Below the pieces are notes generated by a model. That model was not told where the DNA came from, did not search any database, and saw nothing but the letters and a program-made list of their open reading frames with translations. Of a stretch of DNA of 64,000 bases, positions 8,531 through 16,977 are shown piece by piece. This stretch comes from CATQHP01 sp965205595 (GTDB lineage Bacteria > Acidobacteriota > Terriglobia > Bryobacterales > UBA6623). The stretch lies in assembly GCA_965205595.1 (NCBI GenBank), contig CBDBHI010000061.1:62001-126000 (forward strand), read 5' to 3'. The translations under genes and the position numbers were made by a program. The stretch's first letter is position 1. The number at the start of each line of letters is the position of its first letter.

Positions 8531-8683
8531 CCCGCTAACGCGTAAATTCTCGGACGATGGGCCCGAGGATTTCACTTGCTCACGACAAAGCGACAGAGAC
8601 GGGCAAGATATTGCGGTTCAAAAACGGGCTACCACAATATACGGGAATCAGCCAAAAAACTTAAAGAAAGAACAACTTAGGGC

Positions 8684-8712
8684 TTGACAGCGACCCGCGA
8701 GGTAATCACACT
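8684..8712 (+). promoter_or_regulatory. Probable sigma-70 promoter of the mraZ/dcw operon
   Basis: A consensus -35 box TTGACA (8684-8689) is followed after 17 nt by a weak -10-like CACACT (8707-8712). The MraZ boxes start 4 nt downstream, so bound MraZ would cover the start region. The -35 is convincing; the -10 is poor. Confidence 0.5.
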
Positions 8713-8715
8713 AAG

Positions 8716-8750
8716 GTGGTCAGAAGTAGACTATCGTGGACAAAAGTGGT
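8716..8750 (+). promoter_or_regulatory. MraZ operator: four boxes at exact 10-bp spacing
   Basis: GTGGT (8716), GTAGA (8726), GTGGA (8736) and GTGGT (8746) recur every 10 bp, one helical turn, upstream of mraZ. MraZ is known to bind arrays of short GTGG- or TGGG-type repeats with 10-bp phasing ahead of its own operon and to repress it. Three boxes keep GTGG; the second is GTAG. Confidence 0.75.
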
Positions 8751-8805
8751 CAAGTCAATTCATCTTGGATGTTCTGACAAATGCTGACTACATCTATTTG
8801 CGGAT

Positions 8806-9267
8806 ATGTTTCGAGGAACACAGACGGGCAATGTAGACGCCAAGGGGCGGTTGAAGCCGTCGGCGCACGTGCAACGCAGGCTGAAAGAAGAATACGAGAG
8901 CGGCGATGTTTTCATCACGAGCGTGGACGGAGTAACCGTCAGCATTTTTCCAATCAAGGAATGGGAGGCCGTCGAGGCCAGGTTAGCGGATAAGCCGACC
9001 GATGGCAAGCAAGAAATGAACGGCGCACTAAAAAACAAGATTCTGTTCCAAGCGAATCGCTTTGGGGCGGAGAGTGCCTTGGACAACCAAGGACGCTTCC
9101 TCGTGCCTGCCTTGTTGCGGGACACGGCAGGCATGAGGGGCGAAGTCAAGATCCAGTGGCAGTCGAACCGCCTAGTTGTCTTTAACGCGGAGAACTTCGA
9201 GAGGGCGGCGATCGAAAACAAGCTTTCCACGGACGAATTGGGTCGTGCGGCGGATTTTGGAATTTAG
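8806..9267 (+). CDS. mraZ: Transcriptional regulator MraZ
   Basis: A 153-residue MraZ protein with two AbrB-like swapped-hairpin modules. The first is MFRGTQTGNVDAKGRLKPSA and the second FGAESALDNQGRFLVPALLR; both show the D-x-x-G-R core. MraZ forms ring-shaped oligomers and represses the division and cell-wall (dcw) operon by binding the repeated boxes in front of its own gene, which are visible here at 8716-8750. It is the first gene of the operon, 12 nt before rsmH. No strong Shine-Dalgarno sequence precedes its ATG. Confidence 0.95.
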   Translation: MFRGTQTGNVDAKGRLKPSAHVQRRLKEEYESGDVFITSVDGVTVSIFPIKEWEAVEARLADKPTDGKQEMNGALKNKILFQANRFGAESALDNQGRFLVPALLRDTAGMRGEVKIQWQSNRLVVFNAENFERAAIENKLSTDELGRAADFGI

Positions 9268-9279
9268 CGGGGTGGCGGT

Positions 9280-10197
9280 TTGGGCCATTACCCCGTCATG
9301 TTGCAGGAAGTGGAGGAGTACCTCCATGTCACTTCCGGCGGAGTGTACTGCGACTGTACGGCGGGGGCCGGTGGCTACGCCGAGATGATTTTGCGCTGTC
9401 TCGATAAGGGGCGGCTGGTGCTGATTGACCGAGACCGGGAGGCGCTCGACGCTTGCCGGGAGAGATTTGGCGAGTTTGGGGAGCGCGTGACGTTTTACCA
9501 CGGCAGTTACGGCGAGATCGGCGAAGCGGTCAAGGAATCCGCGCCGCTTGCTGGAATTGTCGCCGATCTTGGCCTATCGAGCCTGCAACTCGACAACCCC
9601 GCGCGGGGATTTAGTTTTCGTGCCGAAGGGCCCTTGGACATGCGCATGGATCGCAGCCGGGACCTGCGGGCGGAGCAAATCGTCAACTATTACGACGAGA
9701 ACCAGATCGCTGATCTAATTTATCAACTGGGAGGTGAGCACAAAAGCAGGAGAATAGCTAGAGCTATCGTTCGAGAGCGGCCCGTGAAGAACACGCGACA
9801 CCTGGCAGAAATCGTCGCGCGGGCCGTCTCTCGGCCGAAATCTCAAAAGATCCATCCGGCGACGAAGACGTTTCAGGCATTGCGGATAGCGGTGAACGAT
9901 GAGGCTGACGAGCTAAAGAAGCTACTAGCCGCCGCGCCTTCGCTGCTCGTTCCCCAAGGACGGTTCGTGGCGGTTAGCTTTCACAGCGGCGAAGACCGTT
10001 TGGTGAAACAAGCCTTTCGCGACGACGGCAAGGCCGGCGTCTACGAGATTTTGACGAAGGGCGTTGTGCGCCCTTCAGATCGTGAAACTTATGAGAATCC
10101 GCCCAGCCGCAGCGCCAAGCTGCGAGCGGTTCGACGAACGGACCAAGAGATTGGGCGAGGCGAGAAAGAGAGCTTGGTGACGCAGTGGAGCAGTTAG
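9280..10197 (+). CDS. rsmH: 16S rRNA (cytosine1402-N4)-methyltransferase RsmH
   Basis: A 305-residue SAM-dependent methyltransferase that modifies C1402 in the 16S rRNA P-site. The start is TTG at 9280, giving the typical HYPVMLQEV opening, with a GGTGG-type ribosome site just upstream. Visible motifs are the SAM-binding CTAGAGGYAE, the acidic LIDRDREAL, VADLGLSSLQLD with GFSF, and the C-terminal FVAVSFHSGEDRLVK. It is the conserved second gene of the dcw operon, between mraZ and ftsL. Its last 13 nt overlap the start of the FtsL-like gene. Confidence 0.95.
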   Translation: MGHYPVMLQEVEEYLHVTSGGVYCDCTAGAGGYAEMILRCLDKGRLVLIDRDREALDACRERFGEFGERVTFYHGSYGEIGEAVKESAPLAGIVADLGLSSLQLDNPARGFSFRAEGPLDMRMDRSRDLRAEQIVNYYDENQIADLIYQLGGEHKSRRIARAIVRERPVKNTRHLAEIVARAVSRPKSQKIHPATKTFQALRIAVNDEADELKKLLAAAPSLLVPQGRFVAVSFHSGEDRLVKQAFRDDGKAGVYEILTKGVVRPSDRETYENPPSRSAKLRAVRRTDQEIGRGEKESLVTQWSS

Positions 10198-10724
10198 TGC
10201 AGCCGAGAAAGTCCGCGCCCGAGGTGCCGTCGAATATAGAGGTACGTGGGTTCACCTACGACGGCGTCCGGGCCGGACGAAAACTGCGGGCGGGACTCTC
10301 GCGAAGGGCTGCGTCTACTCGTCCGTTGCCACTGGAAGATGTAGCTTTTTTCATCAAAGACATTGAGAACAACGGTGTTGAGCATCGCTACGATCCGTCG
10401 GATGAGCGTTCACTGCGAGGACTGCTGGGCTGCGGTTTGGTGCTGGCGCTGACGCTGTTAATGCTGTTTGGTCCCCGTGCGTGGGTGCGGCATTCAGGGT
10501 ATCGGGCGGCTGAGCTAAGCCGGCAGATCGAAGAACTGCAGGTGGTGCAAGACCAGCTCACGGTGCGTCAAGGTCAGATGGGCGACCTACGGCGCGTCGC
10601 GGATTTGGCTTCGAAAGACGGGTTTATTGAGCCTAGGCCTGGTGACTACGCTTGGCAGGACCGCACGGTTCCGCCTGCAAATCCAGACAATGCTTTGGCT
10701 TTACTGTTGGCGGAAGGCGATTGA
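10185..10724 (+). CDS. ftsL: FtsL-like division protein
   Basis: A 179-residue single-pass membrane protein in the FtsL position between rsmH and ftsI. It has an unusually long N-terminal cytoplasmic tail of about 80 residues (FtsL is usually near 100-120 in total), one transmembrane segment (GLVLALTLLMLFGPRAW, about 83-102), then a short coiled-coil-like stretch (AELSRQIEELQVVQDQLTVR). FtsL links FtsQ/FtsB to FtsW/FtsI in the divisome. Sequence identity in this family is always low, so the call rests on topology and gene order. The start overlaps the end of rsmH by 13 nt. Confidence 0.75.
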   Translation: MEQLVQPRKSAPEVPSNIEVRGFTYDGVRAGRKLRAGLSRRAASTRPLPLEDVAFFIKDIENNGVEHRYDPSDERSLRGLLGCGLVLALTLLMLFGPRAWVRHSGYRAAELSRQIEELQVVQDQLTVRQGQMGDLRRVADLASKDGFIEPRPGDYAWQDRTVPPANPDNALALLLAEGD

Positions 10725-10790
10725 TTGGGTGTGCCTGCGATTAGGCCCATCTGTGGGAGAGTGTCGGGCTTATGCCCTTGAAGCGAGTCA

Positions 10791-12983
10791 ATGTTAAGGT
10801 TCAGGCAGAGAACGGGTGGCGCACCCGGATTGGGTAAATCACAGCCGTCCTCTGCCCCCTTAGCGTTCATGATGGCGAACCGCCGCCGTCTCATTCGAAT
10901 TTATCTATTTGGCCTCGCGGCGTCATTTTGGTTCGGCGTGCTGACGCTACGGCTTTGGGATTTCCAGGTACGCCAGACCGATCGGCTGACAGAAAAGGCC
11001 GCTAACCAGCACGAAGGCGAGGTCGACATTCGGGCTGAGCGCGGAGCGATATTCGATCGTAGCGGCTCTGAACTGGCCTTAAGTACACCGGTCAACTCGA
11101 TCGGAATTTTTCCAAAAAAGATCGCCAATCCGGACGTTGCAGCCGGAGTTCTGGCCGAGATTCTGCAGCTTGACGAGACGGACCTCAGAAGGAAGCTAGG
11201 TAGCGATCGATTTCAATGGGTGAAACGACTGGCGGACCCCGCCGAGGTCGAGCGCGTCCGTCAATTGGGCCTAAAGGCTCTGCACTTTGAAGAAGAGAGC
11301 AAGCGCTACTATCCGAAACGATCGGTTGCGGCCCAGGTGCTTGGCGCGGTTGGGCTGGACCACAACGGGCAGGCAGGCCTTGAGCTCTATTTCGACAAAC
11401 ACTTGCGCGGCACGGACGGCCTTGGGCTTTTGCAGTATGACGCGAATCGGCAGTACTACCAGCGGCAAGAACTGCAGGCGCCGATTCCGGGCAGCGATCT
11501 ACTGCTGACTCTCGATCTGCGACTACAGAGTCTTGCGGAACTTGAACTAAGCAAGGCCATCGGCGAGACCGGGTCGAGGGCGGGCACGATCGTACTGATG
11601 CGGCCGGACTCAGGCGAGATTCTGGCGATGGCGAATTGGCCGCCGTTCGACCCGAACGAGCGGGCTCGCACGCAACAGGATCTTGAGAAGCGAAAGAATT
11701 TTGCCCTCAGCCACATGATCGAGCCGGGGTCGACTTTCAAGGTCGTCACGGCATCGGCGGCGATCGAAGAGCGATTGACAGACCCTAACGAGTTATTCGA
11801 TTGCGAGATGGGCGGCATCAACATCGGTAACCGGCGCATCCGCGATCACAAGCCGTTTGGGCTGCTTACCCTGACGGACGTGCTCGCGAACTCGAGCAAC
11901 GTGGGGATTATCAAAGTTGGCATGCGCCTCGGGAACGAGGGAATGCACCGCTATCTAAAGCGCTTTGGATTCGGCCAGCAAACGAATATCACGTTGCCCG
12001 GAGAGGCGACGGGGCTCGTTCGTCCTGTCAAACGTTGGCATTCCGACTCCTTAGCGTCGATTTCTATGGGGCAAGAGGTTGGGGTTACCGCGTTGCAAAT
12101 GGCGCGCCTGTTTGCGGTGATTGCTAACGATGGCTACCTGGTTGAACCACGGATTGTCGAGGCTGTTCGCGATCACCGCGGGCAGTTGACGCCCGTAGAG
12201 CATGCGCCGAAAGTGCGGGTGATTAGCGCGGACACCGCCGTCACCATGAAGGCTATTTTAGAGCGGGTCGTGGCCGGCGGCACTGGCCGGCTTGCACAAA
12301 TCCCGGGTTATCGCGTCGCGGGCAAGACCGGCACGGCGCAGATGATTAATCCCGAAACGCGCTCTTACAAAGATGGCACCTACGTCGCGAGCTTCTGCGG
12401 CTTTGCGCCGGTGAACGACCCGGCGTTGGTCGCCGTGGTTGTCTTAGATGCGCCACAGGGCAAATACTACGGCGGCCAGATTGCAGCACCGGTATTCCCG
12501 AAAGTCGTGCATCAGGCGCTGCGATATCTCGATGTTGCGCCAGGGCGCCCACTGGAACGCGGCTTCGAGCAACTGCCCGAAGTTCCGGAGCACCTGCTGG
12601 CTGATTTCATCGCGGAAGAGCCCGTCGGAGGGCCGGCTATCGACGCGGCGGGACAGATTCTGGTGGCATCGATGGGCAGCGTTTCGAGCGGCGCGTTCGG
12701 CTCCGAAGCAGGTGCCGCTAGGCCCGACGAGCGCTCGAATGTTGCGGTTCGCGTGACCGGTCAGGTGACACCGAATTTTCAGGGAATGTCGATGCGCGAA
12801 GTTTTTGCGACGGCGACCAGGCTGGGAGTCACCGTTGAGGCCGACGGCAACGGGCTGGTGTTGCAACAATCACCGGCCCCGAACACTCCGCTGACACGCG
12901 GATCAGTCATCAAGGTGCGCTTGGCGCGGGCTTTGCCGGCGGCTGAAGCGGTACTCAAGCCGCAAACGAGTGGCGGGGGATGA
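10791..12983 (+). CDS. ftsI: Peptidoglycan transpeptidase FtsI (PBP3-type) with C-terminal PASTA domain
   Basis: A class B penicillin-binding protein that cross-links septal peptidoglycan in the periplasm. One transmembrane anchor lies near the N-terminus (LFGLAASFWFGVLTLRL), followed by the dimerisation region with RGAIFDRSG. The transpeptidase motifs are present: STFK in EPGSTFKVV (about residue 313), SSN in ANSSNVG (about 367) and KTG in GKTGTAQ (about 510). The last 70 residues form a PASTA-like repeat (TPNFQGMSMREVFATATRLG). The coordinates use the ATG at 10791; ATGs at 10869 and 10872 would leave only a few residues before the anchor and are equally plausible. It overlaps murE by 4 nt. 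Confidence 0.93.
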   Translation: MLRFRQRTGGAPGLGKSQPSSAPLAFMMANRRRLIRIYLFGLAASFWFGVLTLRLWDFQVRQTDRLTEKAANQHEGEVDIRAERGAIFDRSGSELALSTPVNSIGIFPKKIANPDVAAGVLAEILQLDETDLRRKLGSDRFQWVKRLADPAEVERVRQLGLKALHFEEESKRYYPKRSVAAQVLGAVGLDHNGQAGLELYFDKHLRGTDGLGLLQYDANRQYYQRQELQAPIPGSDLLLTLDLRLQSLAELELSKAIGETGSRAGTIVLMRPDSGEILAMANWPPFDPNERARTQQDLEKRKNFALSHMIEPGSTFKVVTASAAIEERLTDPNELFDCEMGGINIGNRRIRDHKPFGLLTLTDVLANSSNVGIIKVGMRLGNEGMHRYLKRFGFGQQTNITLPGEATGLVRPVKRWHSDSLASISMGQEVGVTALQMARLFAVIANDGYLVEPRIVEAVRDHRGQLTPVEHAPKVRVISADTAVTMKAILERVVAGGTGRLAQIPGYRVAGKTGTAQMINPETRSYKDGTYVASFCGFAPVNDPALVAVVVLDAPQGKYYGGQIAAPVFPKVVHQALRYLDVAPGRPLERGFEQLPEVPEHLLADFIAEEPVGGPAIDAAGQILVASMGSVSSGAFGSEAGAARPDERSNVAVRVTGQVTPNFQGMSMREVFATATRLGVTVEADGNGLVLQQSPAPNTPLTRGSVIKVRLARALPAAEAVLKPQTSGGG

Positions 12984-14461
12984 GGCTCGACGAAATGCTC
13001 GCCAGCGTATCAGTCGGCGCGGTTCCACCCTTGATCGTGAATGGGTTGGAGTATGACTCACGCAGAGTGCGGCGCGGCAATGCCTTCTTCGCCTTCGAGG
13101 GTGAGCATTTTGACGGGCACCGCTTCGTTCCCAAGGCCTTCGACGCGGGCGCGGCGGCTATCGTCAGTGAACAGATTGCGCCCCAGGGTCTCGAAGATCA
13201 GTGGGCAAGAGTGTCACATGGCCACCGAGCTTTAGCGCTTTCGGCGCTGCGGTTCTACGAACGTCCCGATCGACATCTGCACCTTACGGGCGTAACCGGC
13301 ACGAACGGGAAGACGACGACGGTGTACTTGATCGATTCACTGTTGCGCGCGGCCGGGAAGGTCACGGCGCGGTTCGGAACGATCGAACACCGGGTGGGAA
13401 ATCGAGCTATACCAGCAATCAATACGACGCCCGAATCGCTCGACGTGATCCGTCACTTGGCCGAGCTGCGGGACCTCGGTGGCTCGCACGCAACGATGGA
13501 AGTTTCCTCGCATGGCCTCAAGATTGAGCGAGTTTACGGCATGGATTTTTACGCGGCGGTTTTCACGAACTTGTCGCAAGACCATCTTGATTTCCACGGA
13601 GACATGGGGAACTACGCGGCCGCTAAAAGGCGGCTATTCGAGGGCGCCGGCGGGGCGGTTCCAAAATTCGCGGTGATCAACTTGGACGATGAGGTGGGCC
13701 GAGATCTGCTGAGTAGTAGTCGATCTGAAAAGCTTTCTTACGGGCGCACACCGAAGGCGGACATCTCGGCAAGCGCCGTCGAGATTGATTTCGACGGCAT
13801 TCGCTTCAGCGCGGAATCCCCGGCCGGCAAGATAGCCGTGAACTCGCCGATGAATGGCGAATTCAATGTCGAAAATATTCTGGCGGCGATCGCAACCGCG
13901 CTGGCGCACGGCATTCCAACTGGGCAAATCGAGCAGGGGCTGAGCGAAACGACGGCGGTGCCCGGGCGCTTCGAGACCGTAGACGAGGGTCAGCCCTTTT
14001 TAGTGGTCGTAGACTACGCGCACACTGACGATGCGTTGAAGCGGCTCATCGAATCGGCGCGAGGGTTGCTTTCAAAGCGCGGCGAGTCAGGCAAGATTCT
14101 CACGCTGTTTGGTTGCGGCGGTGATCGCGATCGCAGCAAGCGGCCAACGATGGGGCGCGTTGCCGGAACGCTGAGCGACTGGGTAATTCTTACATCCGAC
14201 AATCCGCGGACGGAAGACCCGTCGGCGATCATTGGCGACGCGCAGGCTGGGCTGGCGGAAGGTTCCGCGCAGTTCGCATTGGAGCCGGACAGAGCCGCCG
14301 CGATTGAAATCGCCTTAAAACAGGCGCGATCGGGCGACATTGTTCTGATCGCCGGCAAGGGTCATGAAACGTACCAGGTTGTGGGCGAAACCAAGTTGCC
14401 GTTCGATGATCGCGGAACGGCACGCCAAGTGCTGAATGAGTTGGGGTACGGCGGAAAGTGA
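12980..14461 (+). CDS. murE: UDP-MurNAc-tripeptide synthetase MurE (meso-DAP adding)
   Basis: A 493-residue ATP-dependent Mur ligase that adds the third residue of the peptidoglycan stem in the cytoplasm. The ATP loop GTNGKTTT lies near residue 105, with SSHGLKIERVYG and YAHTDDALKR further on. The specificity motif DNPR in LTSDNPRTEDP (about residue 407) is the pattern known for meso-diaminopimelate rather than lysine, so the wall is probably the meso-DAP type of most Gram-negatives. The start overlaps the ftsI stop in ATGA, and its own stop overlaps murF in GTGA, indicating translational coupling. Confidence 0.95.
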   Translation: MRLDEMLASVSVGAVPPLIVNGLEYDSRRVRRGNAFFAFEGEHFDGHRFVPKAFDAGAAAIVSEQIAPQGLEDQWARVSHGHRALALSALRFYERPDRHLHLTGVTGTNGKTTTVYLIDSLLRAAGKVTARFGTIEHRVGNRAIPAINTTPESLDVIRHLAELRDLGGSHATMEVSSHGLKIERVYGMDFYAAVFTNLSQDHLDFHGDMGNYAAAKRRLFEGAGGAVPKFAVINLDDEVGRDLLSSSRSEKLSYGRTPKADISASAVEIDFDGIRFSAESPAGKIAVNSPMNGEFNVENILAAIATALAHGIPTGQIEQGLSETTAVPGRFETVDEGQPFLVVVDYAHTDDALKRLIESARGLLSKRGESGKILTLFGCGGDRDRSKRPTMGRVAGTLSDWVILTSDNPRTEDPSAIIGDAQAGLAEGSAQFALEPDRAAAIEIALKQARSGDIVLIAGKGHETYQVVGETKLPFDDRGTARQVLNELGYGGK

Positions 14462-15840
14462 ATTTAAACCTGACTCAGATTCAATCGTGGATTGGCGTTG
14501 ACGCCGCGGGCGAAGCAGCGGGTTTGGCGACCGGCTACTCGATTGATTCTCGAACGGTATCAGCGGGTGACTTATTCTTCGCGATCAAGGGCCCGAATTT
14601 CGATGGCCACGAGTTCGTTGACGATGCGCTCAGAGCCGGCGCAGTCGCGGCTGTCGTTGCGGTCGGATATCGGCCGGGTGGGGAGACTGGGTTGATGCGC
14701 GTTGTTGATCCGGCCGTGGCGCTGGCGCGGCTCGCTCGAGAAGCACGACGCGCATGGGATGGCTCGGTCGTTGCGATCACTGGAAGCAACGGAAAAACGA
14801 CCTCCAAAGAAATTACCGCCGCGATCTTAGGCGAGGCGCTGGTGGTCTCGAAGACCGCGGGCAATCTCAACAACGAGCTGGGATTGCCGCTTTCGATCCT
14901 TCGGATCGGCGACGGTGACCGCGTAGCCGTGCTTGAGATGGGCATGAATCATGCCGGTGAGATTCGCCGATTGGCCAAGATCGCCGCGCCAAACGTTGGG
15001 GTCGTCACAAACGTCAGCGCCGCGCACGTTGGCCACTTCGATTCGATTAGCGGAATCGCCGCGGCAAAGCGAGAGCTTATTGAGTCGCTTGATTCCGACG
15101 GCACCGCGGTGCTGAACGCGGACGACGAAAGAGTTGCCGCTTTTGGCGCGGCACACGCCGGCCGGACCGTCACCTTTGGGATCGACAACGCCGCGGATCT
15201 ACGTGCGGAACACGTCGTCGACCGGGGTGCTGCCGGCGCTCGCTTCTCGGTGAATGGCGATGAGTTTGAAACGTCGTTAGCCGGTCGCCACAACGTCTAC
15301 AACGTCGTTGGAGCATTGGCGGTCGCGCGCACATTTGGGATCGAACTGTCTTCTCTGGTCGAGGCGGTTCGCCGCTTGACGCCCGTTGGCATGCGCGGTG
15401 AGGTGCGACGGGTCGGTGGCGTGACAGTGATCGATGACTGCTACAACGCGAATCCCGCCGCGATGAAGGCGATGCTCGACGTGCTTGAAAATACCCCGGC
15501 GCGTCGGCGCGTCGCCGTATTGGGCGAAATGCGCGAGCTGGGCGCACGGTCTGTCGCGTTGCACCAAGAGATCGGCGCGGCAGTGAGCGCCGCTGGAATC
15601 GATCATTTGATCGCGGTTGGCGGCGACGCAGTACAGATAGCGTCGGCCGCGGGCGGATCCGCTGAATTTTATGAGACGCCGGAGGCGGCCGGGCTCAGGT
15701 TGGCCGAGTATCTATCGCCGGGCGACGCTGTCTTAGTGAAAGGCTCTCGTGGCGTTGCGCTAGAGCGCGCGCGTGATATGGCCTATCGCAGTTTGGAAAC
15801 CGCCGACGTAGACGACGTACTTGTGGGGGAGGTCAGCTAG
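14458..15840 (+). CDS. murF: UDP-MurNAc-tripeptide-D-alanyl-D-alanine ligase MurF
   Basis: A 460-residue Mur ligase that adds D-Ala-D-Ala to complete the pentapeptide precursor. The start is GTG at 14458, overlapping the murE stop by four bases. The ATP loop ITGSNGKTTSKE lies near residue 108; EMGMNHAGEIRRLA, NVSAAHVGHF and the C-terminal VIDDCYNANPAAMKA block are typical of MurF. The ddl gene that makes its dipeptide substrate is not in this cluster. Confidence 0.95.
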   Translation: MNLNLTQIQSWIGVDAAGEAAGLATGYSIDSRTVSAGDLFFAIKGPNFDGHEFVDDALRAGAVAAVVAVGYRPGGETGLMRVVDPAVALARLAREARRAWDGSVVAITGSNGKTTSKEITAAILGEALVVSKTAGNLNNELGLPLSILRIGDGDRVAVLEMGMNHAGEIRRLAKIAAPNVGVVTNVSAAHVGHFDSISGIAAAKRELIESLDSDGTAVLNADDERVAAFGAAHAGRTVTFGIDNAADLRAEHVVDRGAAGARFSVNGDEFETSLAGRHNVYNVVGALAVARTFGIELSSLVEAVRRLTPVGMRGEVRRVGGVTVIDDCYNANPAAMKAMLDVLENTPARRRVAVLGEMRELGARSVALHQEIGAAVSAAGIDHLIAVGGDAVQIASAAGGSAEFYETPEAAGLRLAEYLSPGDAVLVKGSRGVALERARDMAYRSLETADVDDVLVGEVS

Positions 15841-15843
15841 CCG

Positions 15844-16977
15844 ATGCTTTACCACCTCCTTTACGAGCAGCTATTCGAATATTTCAGCCCGTTGCGCGTG
15901 TTTAGTTACATCACGGTGCGGGCCGCGTTGGCGAGTTTCACCGCACTCGGCTTGGGACTGGCGATGGGGCCGTGGCTTATCAGACGATTGCAAGAAGCGC
16001 AGATAGGTCAGTACATTCGGGCTGACGGACCCGATTCGCATCACAAGAAGGCCGGCACGCCGACGATGGGCGGGCTGTTGATACACGTGTCCATAATCCT
16101 GCCGACGTTGCTGTGGGCGGACTTGAGCAACTCGTATGTTTGGGTCGCGTTGCTGGCGCTCACGGGGTTCGCGCTGATCGGTCTGATTGACGACTACGCG
16201 AAGGTCAACAAGCGACAGAATTTGGGCGTTTCGTCGCGCGCGAAGCTCGGGATGCAAGTGGCGATGACCTTCGCAATCGGCAGCATTTTGATTTGGATGA
16301 ACGCTCACGGCACCTATGACATGTCGATCACGCTGCCGTTCTTCAAGGACATCAGGCCAGACCCGGTGATCGAGTCGTTGCGGGGTGGCAGTCTTAGTTT
16401 TCCGTTTGCCTTTGTGCTGTTTTTTGGGTTTCTGTTTTTCGTATTGGCCGGCGCCAGTAATGCCGTGAATTTGACTGACGGTCTCGATGGTCTGGCGATT
16501 GGGCTGGCAATTATTTGCGTGGGCGCACTGACGGTGCTCGTTTACATCGCCGGGCATAGCAGAATTTCGCAGTACCTCGACGTGCCGAGCGTGCCGATGG
16601 CGGGCGAGTTGACGATTTTTTGCGGCGCCGTTGTCGGCGCGAGTTTGGCGTTTCTCTGGTACAACTCCCACCCGGCCGAAATTTTCATGGGCGATGTGGG
16701 CTCGCTCGGTCTGGGTGGGGCGATTGGAACAGTAGCGGTGCTGGTAAAGCAGGAGATCGTGCTGCTATTCATCGGCGGGGTTTTCGCCGCGGAAACGTTG
16801 TCGGTGATCTTGCAAGTTGCAAGTTTCAAGATGACCGGAAAGCGCATTTTTCTGATGGCGCCTTTGCACCATCACTTCGAGAAGTTGGGTTGGCCGGAAT
16901 CGAAAGTGATTGCACGGTTTTGGATCGCTGGGTTTGTGTGGGCGCTGCTGGCGCTGAGTACGTTAAAACTGCGATGA
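15844..16977 (+). CDS. mraY: Phospho-MurNAc-pentapeptide transferase MraY
   Basis: A 377-residue polytopic membrane enzyme that moves phospho-MurNAc-pentapeptide onto undecaprenyl phosphate, forming lipid I. About ten hydrophobic segments are visible. Family motifs are present: HHKKAGTPTMGG, LIDDYAKV (the DD pair), NLTDGLDGLAIG and the C-terminal PLHHHFEKLGWPE. It lies 3 nt after murF, and its stop overlaps the start of murD. Confidence 0.96.
   Translation: MLYHLLYEQLFEYFSPLRVFSYITVRAALASFTALGLGLAMGPWLIRRLQEAQIGQYIRADGPDSHHKKAGTPTMGGLLIHVSIILPTLLWADLSNSYVWVALLALTGFALIGLIDDYAKVNKRQNLGVSSRAKLGMQVAMTFAIGSILIWMNAHGTYDMSITLPFFKDIRPDPVIESLRGGSLSFPFAFVLFFGFLFFVLAGASNAVNLTDGLDGLAIGLAIICVGALTVLVYIAGHSRISQYLDVPSVPMAGELTIFCGAVVGASLAFLWYNSHPAEIFMGDVGSLGLGGAIGTVAVLVKQEIVLLFIGGVFAAETLSVILQVASFKMTGKRIFLMAPLHHHFEKLGWPESKVIARFWIAGFVWALLALSTLKLR

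Larger units (their letters stand above)
8312..8805. other. Intergenic region upstream of mraZ: repeat, promoter and operator
   Basis: A 494-nt stretch without a convincing gene. It holds a dispersed palindrome-type repeat at 8497-8530, an AT-rich block at about 8630-8680, the likely mraZ promoter (8684-8712) and the MraZ box array (8716-8750). A 112-codon open frame inside (8349-8687) has no family resemblance and spans the repeat, so I do not call it a gene. Confidence 0.6.

Noticed and set aside
8349..8687. 112-codon open frame upstream of mraZ
   Set aside because: It has no family resemblance, runs through the dispersed repeat and into the promoter region, and its composition is unlike the neighbouring genes.
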